Source: Streptomyces sp. 846.5 (GTDB lineage: Bacteria > Actinomycetota > Actinomycetes > Streptomycetales > Streptomycetaceae). From it: a DNA stretch of 64,000 bases. The position numbers and the translations under genes were made by a program. This document shows positions 33,189 to 41,452 of the stretch, piece by piece (the first letter of the stretch is position 1; each line of letters starts with the position of its first letter). Location: NCBI RefSeq assembly GCF_004365705.1, contig NZ_SOBN01000001.1:4760001-4824000 (forward strand), written 5' to 3'. Under the pieces are notes generated by a model. It had not been told where the DNA came from. It saw nothing but the letters and a program-made list of their open reading frames with translations, and did not search any database.

Positions 33189-33983
33189 TCAGCGCATGAT
33201 CTCCCCGGCGTTGACCAGCAGCGACTGTCCGGTGATCGCCCTGGCCCGGTCGGAGGCGAAGAACAGGGCGGCCTCGGCGACATCGCCGTCGGTGGCGAGC
33301 TCGGGCAGCGCCATCCGCTCGGCCAGCCGGCCCCTGACCTGCTCCTCCGGAACCTCCTCGGTCCCGGCCGTCCACTGCACGTACATCTCCACCGCCGGGC
33401 CCCACATCCAGCCGGGCAGCACCGTGTTGACCCTGATCCGGTCCGGGCCCAGCTCGCGCGCCATCGAGTACATCGCCGAGGTCAGCGCCCCCTTGGAGGC
33501 CGCGTAGGCGGCCTGCCGGACCTGGCTGGGCGCGGCTATCGCGGACTGCGTCCCGATGATCACGACCGAGCCGCCGCGCTCCTTCAGGGCGGGCAGGCAG
33601 GCCCGGGTGAGCTGGAGCGTTCCGATCAGGTTGACGTCCAGCACCCGCCGCCAGGAGGCGAAGTCGGCGTCGGCGAGGCCGCCGAAGTAGCTGTCCAGTG
33701 CGGCGACATGGACGACCGCGTCGATCCGGCCGTAGCGCTCGACGGCCAGCGCGGCGAGGGCGGTGCAGGCCTCGTCCTCGGCGATGTCGGTCGACCGCCA
33801 GGCGACCCGCCCGGTGCCCGGGTGCGCGGCCTCGACCTCGGCCGCGACCTTGGCGAGGTTCTCCTCGGTCCGGGCCCCGAGCACCACATGGGCGCCCTCC
33901 CGCGCGGCCCGTACGGCCACCTGCTGGCCAAGGCCCGGGCCCACCCCGGAGACGACGACGGTACGACCTTCGAGCAGCGACAT
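33189..33983 (-). CDS. SDR-family oxidoreductase
   Basis: This is an NAD(P)-dependent short-chain dehydrogenase/reductase of 264 residues with a modified nucleotide-binding motif GVGPGLGQ at residues 13-20 (usual TGxxxGxG). The active-site Ser lies in IIGTQSAIA, with the YAASKGAL Tyr-Lys pair. ATG 33983 is chosen for the GGAGGG site and family length. It is divergent from the gene at 34111, and the two share a control region with two identical-core operators. The substrate is unknown. The GTQS in place of the usual SSxS is a mild variation. Confidence 0.85.
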   Translation of the reverse strand: MSLLEGRTVVVSGVGPGLGQQVAVRAAREGAHVVLGARTEENLAKVAAEVEAAHPGTGRVAWRSTDIAEDEACTALAALAVERYGRIDAVVHVAALDSYFGGLADADFASWRRVLDVNLIGTLQLTRACLPALKERGGSVVIIGTQSAIAAPSQVRQAAYAASKGALTSAMYSMARELGPDRIRVNTVLPGWMWGPAVEMYVQWTAGTEEVPEEQVRGRLAERMALPELATDGDVAEAALFFASDRARAITGQSLLVNAGEIMR

Positions 33984-34001
33984 GACCCGGCCCTCCGAGA
34001 G

Positions 34002-34022
34002 AAACTGACGGTTCGTCAGTTT
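34002..34022. promoter_or_regulatory. Operator 1 of the SDR / EthD-like divergon
   Basis: AAACTGACG-GTT-CGTCAGTTT is a perfect 9-3-9 palindrome 19 bp upstream of the SDR start codon. This CTGACG-N3-CGTCAG layout is typical of TetR-family sites. No TetR gene is adjacent, so the regulator is encoded elsewhere. Confidence 0.75.
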
Positions 34023-34090
34023 AGGGCGGGCGTCCCGCGAAGACCAGAGCCGAGTGGACTTCGCGCACGGATCTGGGAAGTCCACGGGAA

Positions 34091-34105
34091 CTGACGTACC
34101 GTCAG
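34091..34105. promoter_or_regulatory. Operator 2 of the SDR / EthD-like divergon
   Basis: CTGACG-TAC-CGTCAG repeats the 6-3-6 core of operator 1, ending 5 bp before the ATG at 34111. Bound repressor here would block transcription or a short-leader mRNA start of the rightward gene. The two copies indicate shared control of both genes. Confidence 0.75.
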
Positions 34106-34110
34106 GCGCT

Positions 34111-34947
34111 ATGACTGACGACCTTTCGCAGTACGCCGAGCTGGCCTCGCGCGGGCCGTACGGAGTGGCGATCGGCTCCGCGCTGATCACCATGGTGGAG
34201 CCGCACCCGGGTCACGAGTACGGCTACAACCGCTGGTACGAGGACGACCACTTCTACGCGGGCGCGATGGCCATGCCGTGGATGTTCGCCGGGCGGCGCT
34301 GGGTGGCCACACGCGATCTGCAACTGCTGCGCTACCCCGAGAAGTCGGCCGTGGCCGAGCCGGTGACCGCGGGGTGCTACCTCTCGGTGTACTGGATCAC
34401 CGAGGGCCGGCACGACGAGCACATGCGCTGGACCATCGGCATCAACAGGCGGCTGAACCGGGACGGCCGGGTCTACCGGGACCGCACCCATGTCTTCACC
34501 TCGTTCCAGCAGCACGCCGGCGTCGCCTACCGGGACGGCGCGGCCGGCCCGCGCGACATCCACGCACTTGACCAGCCGTACCAGGGGCTGGTGCTGGAGG
34601 TGGTCGACTGCGAGAGCGCCGAGCAGCGGGACCAGCTGCTGGACTGGCTGCTCGAACGCGGCCTGCCGGGCCGGCTCAAGACCGGGGGACCGGCGGCGAT
34701 GTGCGTGGTCTTCCGCCCGCTGCCGCTGCCGGTCGACAAGATGTCCTACGTCAAGCCGGTGGACGGCACCGACACCAGGCTCACCCTGCTCTGGTTCCTC
34801 CAGGAGGACCCGCGCACCTGCTGGGACGCGTTCACCGGCCTGGACGCGGACGTCGCCGCGGCGGTGCCGGGCGCGCGGGTGGAGCTGGTCGCCCCGTTCG
34901 TGCCGACCCTCCCCGGGACCGACCTCTACGTGGACCAGCTGCGCTGA
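34111..34947 (+). CDS. EthD-like dimeric alpha/beta-barrel protein of unknown function
   Basis: The 278-residue soluble protein has an N-terminal stretch EYGYNRWYEDDHFYAGAMAMPWMFAGRRWVATR that matches the pattern of EthD/DUF4286-like ferredoxin-fold domains (YNRWYDEEH...). A second, more diverged half begins around residue 150. Such domains form dimeric barrels that bind small hydrophobic molecules, often in polyketide or aromatic-compound metabolism. ATG 34111 follows operator 2 directly. It is co-regulated with the divergent SDR, suggesting a shared substrate. No enzymatic residues are recognised. Confidence 0.6.
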   Translation: MTDDLSQYAELASRGPYGVAIGSALITMVEPHPGHEYGYNRWYEDDHFYAGAMAMPWMFAGRRWVATRDLQLLRYPEKSAVAEPVTAGCYLSVYWITEGRHDEHMRWTIGINRRLNRDGRVYRDRTHVFTSFQQHAGVAYRDGAAGPRDIHALDQPYQGLVLEVVDCESAEQRDQLLDWLLERGLPGRLKTGGPAAMCVVFRPLPLPVDKMSYVKPVDGTDTRLTLLWFLQEDPRTCWDAFTGLDADVAAAVPGARVELVAPFVPTLPGTDLYVDQLR

Positions 34948-34970
34948 AAGGTATGTGCTGAAGCGAGGAA

Positions 34971-35004
34971 GCGGGACCACGCAGTCGCTGCTGCGAGGTC
35001 CCGC
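34971..35004. terminator. Hairpin between convergent genes
   Basis: GCGGGACC (34971-34978) and GGTCCCGC (34997-35004) form a perfect 8-bp stem with an 18-nt loop, between the rightward gene ending at 34947 and the leftward DUF397 gene ending at 35054. It is a plausible bidirectional terminator. Confidence 0.6.
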
Positions 35005-35053
35005 CGATCGGCTGCCCTGATCCCCTGTACTCCCGGACTGTGGGAGCGGGGCC

Positions 35054-35254
35054 TTACCGGTTCTGCTCGAACGTGCCGTCGTTGACACCCGCGATGAACG
35101 CGGTCCAGGCGTCCGGCGTGAAGCTGAGCGCCGGGCCGTCCGGGTCCTTCGAGTCGCGGACCGCGACCGCGGCGGGCGGCTTGGCCACCTCGACGCAGTT
35201 GCCGTTCCCCGAGTAGCTGGACTTCTTCCAGTTGAGGCCGTTGTCGTTGGTCAT
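35054..35254 (-). CDS. DUF397 domain protein
   Basis: This is a 66-residue protein of the DUF397 family, recognised from NWKKSSYSGNGNCVEVA, VAVRDSKDPDGPALSFTPDAW and FIAGVNDGTF. ATG 35254 with AGGAAAG upstream fits the family start; an in-frame ATG at 35299 does not. In streptomycetes DUF397 genes typically sit beside Xre-type DUF5753 regulators and are thought to act as paired small partners. The regulator gene follows 250 bp upstream on the same strand. Confidence 0.9.
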   Translation of the reverse strand: MTNDNGLNWKKSSYSGNGNCVEVAKPPAAVAVRDSKDPDGPALSFTPDAWTAFIAGVNDGTFEQNR

Positions 35255-35504
35255 GGCTTTCCTGCTCCAGACTCCGCACTCGATCCGGTCCATCAGCATG
35301 GGTACTGGATGGGTGCTCTGATGCTGTGTGGGTTCCTGTTGCCTTCGTGCTGAGGCTCACTCTGCCCCTGTGCCCGTCCGGGGAGCAAAGGCGGCCCCGG
35401 AAGTTCCCCTACCTGGATGCAATTGCCCAGGAGGCAAGGATCAGGTAAGTCCTCGTGCTGTAGCATGCCCGGCCGCGCCGGGCCCGAAGCCCGCGGGCAG
35501 CGGT

Positions 35505-36365
35505 TCAGCGCTCAAAGGTCTGGGCCACTTGTTCGACCAGCTCCCGGGTCAGGTCCGGGTTCAGTGCCTGGGCGCGCAGATGCTCGTACATCATCGAGTA
35601 GAGCCGTACGTCCGAGGGCTTCTCCAGGTACAGGTCGCTGGTGACGCCCTCCAGGTAGACCACGCTGGCGTCGAGCGCGTCCTGGAAGTCGAGGATGGAG
35701 AAGGTGCCGCTCATCCCGGGGTGGGCGCCGACGCTGTAGGGGAGCACCTGCACATTGATGTGCGGCTGCTGGCTGATCTCGACCAGGTGGGCGAGCTGCC
35801 GCCGCATCACCTCGGGGCTGCCCACCTCGCGGTGCAGGGCCGCCTCGTCGACGACGGCCCACAGCCGCATCGGGTCCTCCCGGTCCTTGATCAGGTCCTG
35901 GCGGAGCATCCGGATGTCGGTGCGCTTGTCGTTCTGCTCCGGAGTCGCCTCCGGCTGGATCCCGGTGACCACGGCGTGCGCGTACTCCCGGGTCTGCAGC
36001 AGGCCGGGGACGAAGAGCGACTCGTAGTTGCGCACCGAGATCGCCTCGGCCTCAAGACCGATGTAGACGCTGTAGGGGACGTCGCCGAAGGCGTGCCACC
36101 AGCCGCGCTGCCGGGACTCCCGGGCCATCGTCATCAGGCCGTCTATCAGCGACTCGTCGCCGACCCCGTACACCTCGCAGAGGTCGCGGACATCGCGCTG
36201 GCTGATGCTTCGTCGGCCGTTCTCCAGTCGGCTGATCTTCGACTGGGAGACCAGCAGCTGCTGGGCCACCTCCTCGGCGGTCAGGCCCTTCTGCTCACGG
36301 AGCCTGCGCAGTTCGGCGCCGAGACGACGGCGGCGGACGGTGGGGTTGATGCTGGCGGACGACAC
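35505..36365 (-). CDS. Xre-family regulator with DUF5753 domain
   Basis: This 286-residue transcriptional regulator has an N-terminal Cro/C1-type helix-turn-helix at residues 12-66 (LGAELRRLREQKGLTAEEVAQQLLVSQSKISRLENG). The C-terminal domain has the DUF5753 pattern (NYESLFVPGLLQTREYAHAVV, LWAVVDEAALHREVG, VQVLPYSVGAHPGMSG). The GTG at 36365 has GGAGG 7 nt upstream and is preferred to earlier ATGs. The palindrome GGAATGCATTCC at 36396-36407 lies just upstream. It pairs with the DUF397 gene downstream. Confidence 0.88.
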   Translation of the reverse strand: MSSASINPTVRRRRLGAELRRLREQKGLTAEEVAQQLLVSQSKISRLENGRRSISQRDVRDLCEVYGVGDESLIDGLMTMARESRQRGWWHAFGDVPYSVYIGLEAEAISVRNYESLFVPGLLQTREYAHAVVTGIQPEATPEQNDKRTDIRMLRQDLIKDREDPMRLWAVVDEAALHREVGSPEVMRRQLAHLVEISQQPHINVQVLPYSVGAHPGMSGTFSILDFQDALDASVVYLEGVTSDLYLEKPSDVRLYSMMYEHLRAQALNPDLTRELVEQVAQTFER

Positions 36366-36395
36366 GGGTCCTCCGGCTTTCGCTCGGGATTCGTT

Positions 36396-36407
36396 GGAAT
36401 GCATTCC
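36396..36407. promoter_or_regulatory. Short palindrome upstream of the Xre regulator
   Basis: GGAATGCATTCC is a perfect 12-bp palindrome 31 bp upstream of the regulator's GTG, followed by two more GTTCC units. It is a candidate autoregulatory site. Confidence 0.4.
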
Positions 36408-36525
36408 GTTCCGTTCCAGCAGCATGCCACCGCAAGGGGTCGCCGTGTGGGGCAATCGGCGCGGATCAGGGGCGCGCGACTGCTGCTGTACGCCTCCCCG
36501 TGCTGCCGTGCGTACGCTCGCGCAA

Positions 36526-36584
36526 ACGCCGACCGCCGCTCCTGGGGCGCGAGGGTGGTCGCGGCCAGGAGCGGCGGTCGGCGT
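36526..36584 (-). terminator. Strong terminator after GPP34 gene
   Basis: ACGCCGACCGCCGCTCCTGG (36526-36545) and its exact reverse complement (36565-36584) form a perfect 20-bp stem with a 19-nt loop. Reading leftward it lies 59 bp past the GPP34 stop and is followed by TTTGCG. It insulates that gene from the Xre regulator. Confidence 0.85.
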
Positions 36585-36642
36585 CATAGGGGTACTGCAC
36601 AGGTACTGCCCGGTTACTTCGCGGAAGCTGCGAAGGCCGGCC

Positions 36643-37365
36643 TCAGCGCACGGCCGCCCGCGCCATTCCGGGCAGCACCGATGGTCGGGCTGCCGTACGG
36701 CCCGGTGCGGCGACTTGCGCGCCACTCCTGCCCTGTGCGGCCGGAAGGCCGTTCTGCACGTCCATCACGGCGTGCGCGACCATTCCGCCCAGCGGGTCGT
36801 ACCGGATCAGGTCGCGAAGGCGTGACCTGGAGGAGCGGCCCTCGTTACCCGGATAGAGATGCTTCCCCAGACCCACGGCGTGGGCCAGGGCTGCCAGGGC
36901 GGCCGTCCGGGGGTCCGGTGGTACTCCGGTCCGGATCGCCGTGTCCAGGCGTTCCTTGATCGCGCTGTTCGTGCAGTCGTCGGACGCCTGATAGCGCGTC
37001 GTCGGCAGCACCCCGCACACCTGGCCCGGCACTGCACGCACCATCTCGCACCGCTCCAGGTGCGCGAGGTACGTCTGGCGCAGCCCCAGGCGGGGCCCGC
37101 CGATCCAGTGCACGGCACGCACCGCACTGCCACGACGGCGCAGCAGTTCCAGCGCGTGGTCCAGGGTCGGATCACCGGTCGGCCGTGGGTTCACCACGGC
37201 GATCCGGTCCCCGTCCGGGACTATTCTTCCGGCCATCGCCAGCTCGACGAGCTGTGCTCCGGCCAGTCCGAGGTCAAGGGTCTGCGGTTGCGCGGTGGTC
37301 CCGGTCGTCGGGTCCAGTGCGAGCAACAACAGTTCCTCGGGAATTGTTCTGCGGCTCTTGCCCAT
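36643..37365 (-). CDS. GPP34-family protein
   Basis: This 240-residue protein of the GPP34 (GOLPH3/Vps74-like) family is recognised from TIPEELLLLALDPTTG, LGLAGAQLVELAMAGRI, the loop LRRRGSAVRAVHWIGGPRLGLRQTYLAHLER and the C-terminal ALAALAHAVGLGKHLYPG. In eukaryotes these bind phosphoinositides. In actinobacteria they are abundant and of unknown role. ATG 37365 has GGGGAGG upstream. It is divergent from the carboxypeptidase gene. Confidence 0.88.
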   Translation of the reverse strand: MGKSRRTIPEELLLLALDPTTGTTAQPQTLDLGLAGAQLVELAMAGRIVPDGDRIAVVNPRPTGDPTLDHALELLRRRGSAVRAVHWIGGPRLGLRQTYLAHLERCEMVRAVPGQVCGVLPTTRYQASDDCTNSAIKERLDTAIRTGVPPDPRTAALAALAHAVGLGKHLYPGNEGRSSRSRLRDLIRYDPLGGMVAHAVMDVQNGLPAAQGRSGAQVAAPGRTAARPSVLPGMARAAVR

Positions 37366-37622
37366 CCAAGCCTCCCCGCGTGGATGAAGACAGAGTGACG
37401 CCTCTCACACCCTGCTGTCGAGAGTGCCTCGAGAGTGACACGACAACGTGATCTCGGGAACCGTCGGCATCGGCCCCACGTCTGCCAGTGGAGTGGCTGG
37501 TATCGCAAAGGAATCGCCGGTCGGAGGCGCCGCGGGCCAGCGTTGTCGTGGTTGTGAAAGAAACTTGGGGTGGGACGTCCCGGCATGGGCGTCCTTCCGG
37601 GCGTGCGAGGAGGCTGGGTTAC

Positions 37623-39776
37623 GTGGGCGAGTCCCCCGACAGGGTGGAGCGGAACGGCGAAGCGGGCGAGGACCGGGCGGCGAAGCCCGAGCCGTGGTTC
37701 AGTCGCACCGGCACGTCCCGAACGTCCCAGCCCGTCATGGAGGCCGCCGGCCCCTTGCCGGGGGAGCGGGATGCCCCGGCGGAGCCGGCGGGCAAGGCCA
37801 CGGACCCGCGCACCGACGCGCTAGCCGCGGAGGCGGCTGGGGACACTGACGCGGACACGGAAGCCGAGGGCACAGACACGGGGACCGGGACCGGAGCCGA
37901 TTCGACAGGCGCCGACCCCGCCGGCCCGGATGCTGACGAGACCGCCGAGGCAGGCGCTGCAGCAGGCACTGGCGGGGCCACCGCCGCAGATCCGGATGCA
38001 GGAACCGGTCCAGGTGCCGATGCAGGTACCACTGCGGCTGCCGGCGAGGGCACTGGCGGGGGCACGGAGGCAGGAACCAGCACGGGCACCGCCGCCGGTG
38101 CGGGCGCTGACGCCGGTGCGGGCGCTGACGCCCCTGCCGAGCCGGCTGACGACCAGGTCCGGGGACTGCGCCTAGACTCGCCGACCACGGCGCTCCGCGC
38201 GCCGAAGGTGGACGAGCCCACCCGGGCCCTGCGCCAGGTCACGATCCCGCAGGGCCCCCGGGAGCACACCGAGGTTCCCCCCGTCGATGCCCCGGAAGCA
38301 TGGGCCCACGAGCAGCAGACCCGCGAGCTGCAGACCCTTGACCGGCAGACCCACGACCAGCTGACCCGCGAGGAGCCCGTCCCCGGGCCGTCCTCGTCCG
38401 GTCTCGGACAGTTCGGCTGGGGCTACCGCGAGGAGCCGTCCGCCCCGTCCCAGCCGTACGGCCGCCCGCTCAGCCCCAGCCCGGAGACCACCGCCGAGGC
38501 CATGGACGTGCTGGCCGCCCTCAGCCGCAAGCCGGCCGGCCCGCTGCGCCGCGCGCTGAAGCGGATCACCATCTGGGGCGGCCTGCTCTGCTTCCTGCTG
38601 GCGATCCTCGCCATCGTCCAGGTGCTGCGCCCGCTGCCGACGCCGACGCTGAAGATGACCGCGGACTCCGCCTACGCCTTCACCGGCTCCGCGCCCGCCC
38701 TCGCCTGGCCGGCCAGCGGGCAGGCGACGGCCGAGGTCTCCGGCCTCGGCACGCTGGGCCACTCGGGCTCGGACGACCCGGTGGCGATCGCCAGCGTGAC
38801 CAAGGTGATGACCGCGCACCTGGTCCTCAAGGACCACCCGCTGAAGAACGGCGAGCAGGGCCCGACGATCACCGTCGACCAGCAGGCGGTGGACGACTAC
38901 AACACCGGCGTCAAGGACCAGGAGTCCGTCGTCAAGGTCACCGTCGGTGAGCAGATCAGCGAGTACCAGGCGCTGCAGATGCTGCTGATCCCGTCCGCGA
39001 ACAACATCGCCCGACTGCTCGGCCGCTGGGACGCCGGCACCGACGCCGCCTTCGTCACCAAGATGCAGGCCGAGGCCACCGCGCTGTCCATGTCCAAGAG
39101 CACCTACACGGACCCCAGCGGGCTCCAGGGCACCACCAGGAGCACAGCGAACGACCAGCTCAAGCTGGCCGAGGTGGTCATGCAGGACGCGGTGTTCCGG
39201 GAGATCGTCAGTACCCCTTCGTTCACCCCGCCGGGCGGCACGCTGGTCTACAACAACAACAGCAACCTCGGCAAGAACGGCGTGATCGGCGTCAAGACCG
39301 GTACCAGCAGCGCCGCCCTGGGCTGCCTGATGTGGGCCGCGCAGACCAAGGTCGGCGGCACCACGCAGACCATCGTCGGGGTGGTGCTGAGCCAGCCGGC
39401 TACCGGCGGTGACGGCGGCGGCTGGCTTCCCAACGTGCTGAAGAACAGCCAGAAGGTCGTCGTCAGCGCAGAGCAGGCACTCACGTCGCACACCGTGGCC
39501 AAGAAGGGCGACATCGTCGGCTACGTGGACGACGGCCTCGGCGGGAAGACCCCGGTGACGGTGTCCAAGGACGTCACCGTCGCCGGCTGGGGCGGCCTGT
39601 CCGTGAACATCTCGCTGACGCCGGTCAGCGGCGGCCTGCCGCACAAGGCTGCGGCGGGGACCGTGGTCGGCAGCCTGGTCGTCGGCACCGGGGCCACGGC
39701 GCAGACGGTCCCGGTCGTGCTGCAGTCCGAACTGAAGCAGCCCACCGCGGCGACCAAGCTCACCCGGCTGGGCTGA
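37623..39776 (+). CDS. D-alanyl-D-alanine carboxypeptidase with long low-complexity N-terminus
   Basis: This penicillin-binding-protein-type DD-carboxypeptidase trims peptidoglycan pentapeptides. Catalytic motifs are SVTK at Ser391-Lys394, SAN at Ser458-Asn460 and KTG at 558-560. The first about 300 residues are cytoplasmic and disordered, with an extreme Ala/Thr/Gly/Asp-rich stretch around residues 60-170. One transmembrane helix follows at about 310-340, placing the catalytic domain outside. GTG 37623 with GAGGAGG at 37607-37613 is preferred to the ATG at 37488. At 717 residues it is much longer than DacA/DacC-type enzymes because of the cytoplasmic tail. Confidence 0.9.
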   Translation: MGESPDRVERNGEAGEDRAAKPEPWFSRTGTSRTSQPVMEAAGPLPGERDAPAEPAGKATDPRTDALAAEAAGDTDADTEAEGTDTGTGTGADSTGADPAGPDADETAEAGAAAGTGGATAADPDAGTGPGADAGTTAAAGEGTGGGTEAGTSTGTAAGAGADAGAGADAPAEPADDQVRGLRLDSPTTALRAPKVDEPTRALRQVTIPQGPREHTEVPPVDAPEAWAHEQQTRELQTLDRQTHDQLTREEPVPGPSSSGLGQFGWGYREEPSAPSQPYGRPLSPSPETTAEAMDVLAALSRKPAGPLRRALKRITIWGGLLCFLLAILAIVQVLRPLPTPTLKMTADSAYAFTGSAPALAWPASGQATAEVSGLGTLGHSGSDDPVAIASVTKVMTAHLVLKDHPLKNGEQGPTITVDQQAVDDYNTGVKDQESVVKVTVGEQISEYQALQMLLIPSANNIARLLGRWDAGTDAAFVTKMQAEATALSMSKSTYTDPSGLQGTTRSTANDQLKLAEVVMQDAVFREIVSTPSFTPPGGTLVYNNNSNLGKNGVIGVKTGTSSAALGCLMWAAQTKVGGTTQTIVGVVLSQPATGGDGGGWLPNVLKNSQKVVVSAEQALTSHTVAKKGDIVGYVDDGLGGKTPVTVSKDVTVAGWGGLSVNISLTPVSGGLPHKAAAGTVVGSLVVGTGATAQTVPVVLQSELKQPTAATKLTRLG

Positions 39777-39786
39777 GCCCAGGCGT

Positions 39787-39824
39787 GGCGCGCCGCCGGT
39801 TCACATATGGACCGGCGGCGCGCC
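39787..39824. terminator. Bidirectional terminator between carboxypeptidase and MFS exporter genes
   Basis: GGCGCGCCGCCGGT (39787-39800) and ACCGGCGGCGCGCC (39811-39824) form a perfect 14-bp stem with a 10-nt loop. The right arm lies within the last codons of the leftward MFS gene. It serves both convergent genes. Confidence 0.8.
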
Positions 39825-41312
39825 GCCGCCACCTTCCTCCGTGGGGTGGATGACCGGCTTCCCGGCGGGGTAGATCAGCCCGCAGAGCACCATGCCGAAC
39901 AGGTAGAACCCGGCCGACCACCAGTAGGCGGTGGAGTAGCTGTGCAACTGCGCCTGCGCCTGGTTGGCCGAGGTCGCCTGCTTGCCGACCAGGTAGGCGG
40001 TGGCGGCGCTGGTGGCCAGGGTGTTGAGCAGCGACGTCCCGATCGAGCCGCCGACCTGCTGGCTGGTGTTGACGGTGGCGGAGGCGACGCCGGCGTCATG
40101 GGCGGCGACCCCGGCGGTGCCCAGGGACATGGCCGGGGCGAAGATCAGCCCCATCCCGGTCCCCATCACCAGCAGCGGCGGCAGGACGTCGGCGGCGTAG
40201 CTGCTGTGCAGGTCCAGCCTGGTCAGCCAGACCATCCCGGCGGCGCCCAGGAGCATGCCGACCGGCACGATCGGTCGGGCGCCGAGCCGGGGCAGCAGCG
40301 CGTTGGTGGCGGTGACCGAGGCAAAAATGATCATGGCGACCATCGGCAGGAAGGCCACGCCGGTCAGCACCGGCGAGTACTTCAGCGACTGCTGCAGGTA
40401 GTAGGTCAGGAAGAGGAACACGCCGAATATCCCGGCGCCGGCGATGAACATCGCCAGGAACGAGGCGCCGCGGTTGCGGTCCAGCACCACCCGCAGCGGC
40501 AGCACCGGGTGCCGGGTGCGGGTCTGCCACCAGGCGAAGGCGATCAGCAGCACGACGCCGGCGACCAGGAAGCCCCAGGTGCTGACGGCGCTCCAGGAGT
40601 GCGACTCGGCGTTGGAGAAGCCGTAGACCAGGCCGAACAGGCCGAGCGAGACCAGCACGGTGCCGGGGATGTCCAGCTTCGGCGGGTCCTCGGGCGCTCC
40701 GGCGTGCAGCAGCCGCACCGCGCCCGCGAAGGCGATGGCGGCCAGGATCAGGTTGACGAACAGGCACCAGCGCCAGTTCAGGTACTCGGTGAGCAGCCCG
40801 CCCAGCAGCAGGCCGACGGCGCCGCCGGTGCCGGCGATGGCGCCGTAGATGCCGAAGGCCTTGCCGCGTTCGCTGGGGTCGCTGAAGGTCGTGGTGAGCA
40901 AGGACAGCGCGGCGGGGGCCAGCAGCGCCCCGAAGGCGCCCTGCAGGGCGCGGGCGATGACCAGGACCTCGAAGCTGGGGGCGGCCCCGCCCAGGGCCGA
41001 GGCGACCGAGAAGCCGACCAGGCCGATGAGGAAGATCCGCTTTCGCCCGACCAGGTCGGCGACGCGGCCGCCGAGCAGCAGCAGGCTGCCGAAGGCCAGG
41101 GCGTAGGCGGTGACCACCCACTGGCGGTTGCCGTTGCTGAAGCCCAGGTCCCGCTGCGCGGAGGGCAGTGCGATGTTCACGATCGTCGCGTCGAGGACCA
41201 CCATCAGCTGGGCCAGGCCGATGACGGCCAGCACCCACCAGCGATGGTTCCCGGCTGCGGAACGAGTGAGGTCGGTTGCACCCCGGCTTGTGGTCGTGGT
41301 CGGACGGGTCAT
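39801..41312 (-). CDS. DHA2-family MFS multidrug exporter
   Basis: This is a 14-helix drug:H+ antiporter of the EmrB/QacA type with 503 residues. Visible features are WWVLAVIGLAQLMVVLDATIVNIALPSAQRDLGFSNGNRQWVVTAYALAFGSLLLLGGRVADLVGRKR (first helix, motif D1 and motif A) and the motif C-like GTGGAVGLLLGG. It probably exports hydrophobic toxic compounds. A TGTAC-type inverted repeat in its promoter region suggests repressor control, but no regulator gene is adjacent on that side. Confidence 0.9.
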   Translation of the reverse strand: MTRPTTTTSRGATDLTRSAAGNHRWWVLAVIGLAQLMVVLDATIVNIALPSAQRDLGFSNGNRQWVVTAYALAFGSLLLLGGRVADLVGRKRIFLIGLVGFSVASALGGAAPSFEVLVIARALQGAFGALLAPAALSLLTTTFSDPSERGKAFGIYGAIAGTGGAVGLLLGGLLTEYLNWRWCLFVNLILAAIAFAGAVRLLHAGAPEDPPKLDIPGTVLVSLGLFGLVYGFSNAESHSWSAVSTWGFLVAGVVLLIAFAWWQTRTRHPVLPLRVVLDRNRGASFLAMFIAGAGIFGVFLFLTYYLQQSLKYSPVLTGVAFLPMVAMIIFASVTATNALLPRLGARPIVPVGMLLGAAGMVWLTRLDLHSSYAADVLPPLLVMGTGMGLIFAPAMSLGTAGVAAHDAGVASATVNTSQQVGGSIGTSLLNTLATSAATAYLVGKQATSANQAQAQLHSYSTAYWWSAGFYLFGMVLCGLIYPAGKPVIHPTEEGGGGAPPVHM

Positions 41313-41344
41313 GGCGCCGCTCCCAAGGAAAATTCACAGCAAAA

Positions 41345-41362
41345 ATGTACAAAGGTGTACAT
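41345..41362. promoter_or_regulatory. Operator candidate upstream of MFS exporter
   Basis: ATGTAC-AAAGGT-GTACAT is a 6-6-6 inverted repeat 33 bp upstream of the exporter start, in an A-rich stretch likely to contain the promoter. It resembles sites of TetR/MarR-type repressors of efflux genes. Confidence 0.55.
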
Positions 41363-41452
41363 AGGACCCTAAGCCGGTTGGTCCATTGCTGCATCACCCG
41401 CGAGTGACGGGCGGCGATCCTGGGAGCGACGCGTGCGACCGCGTGCGACCGG

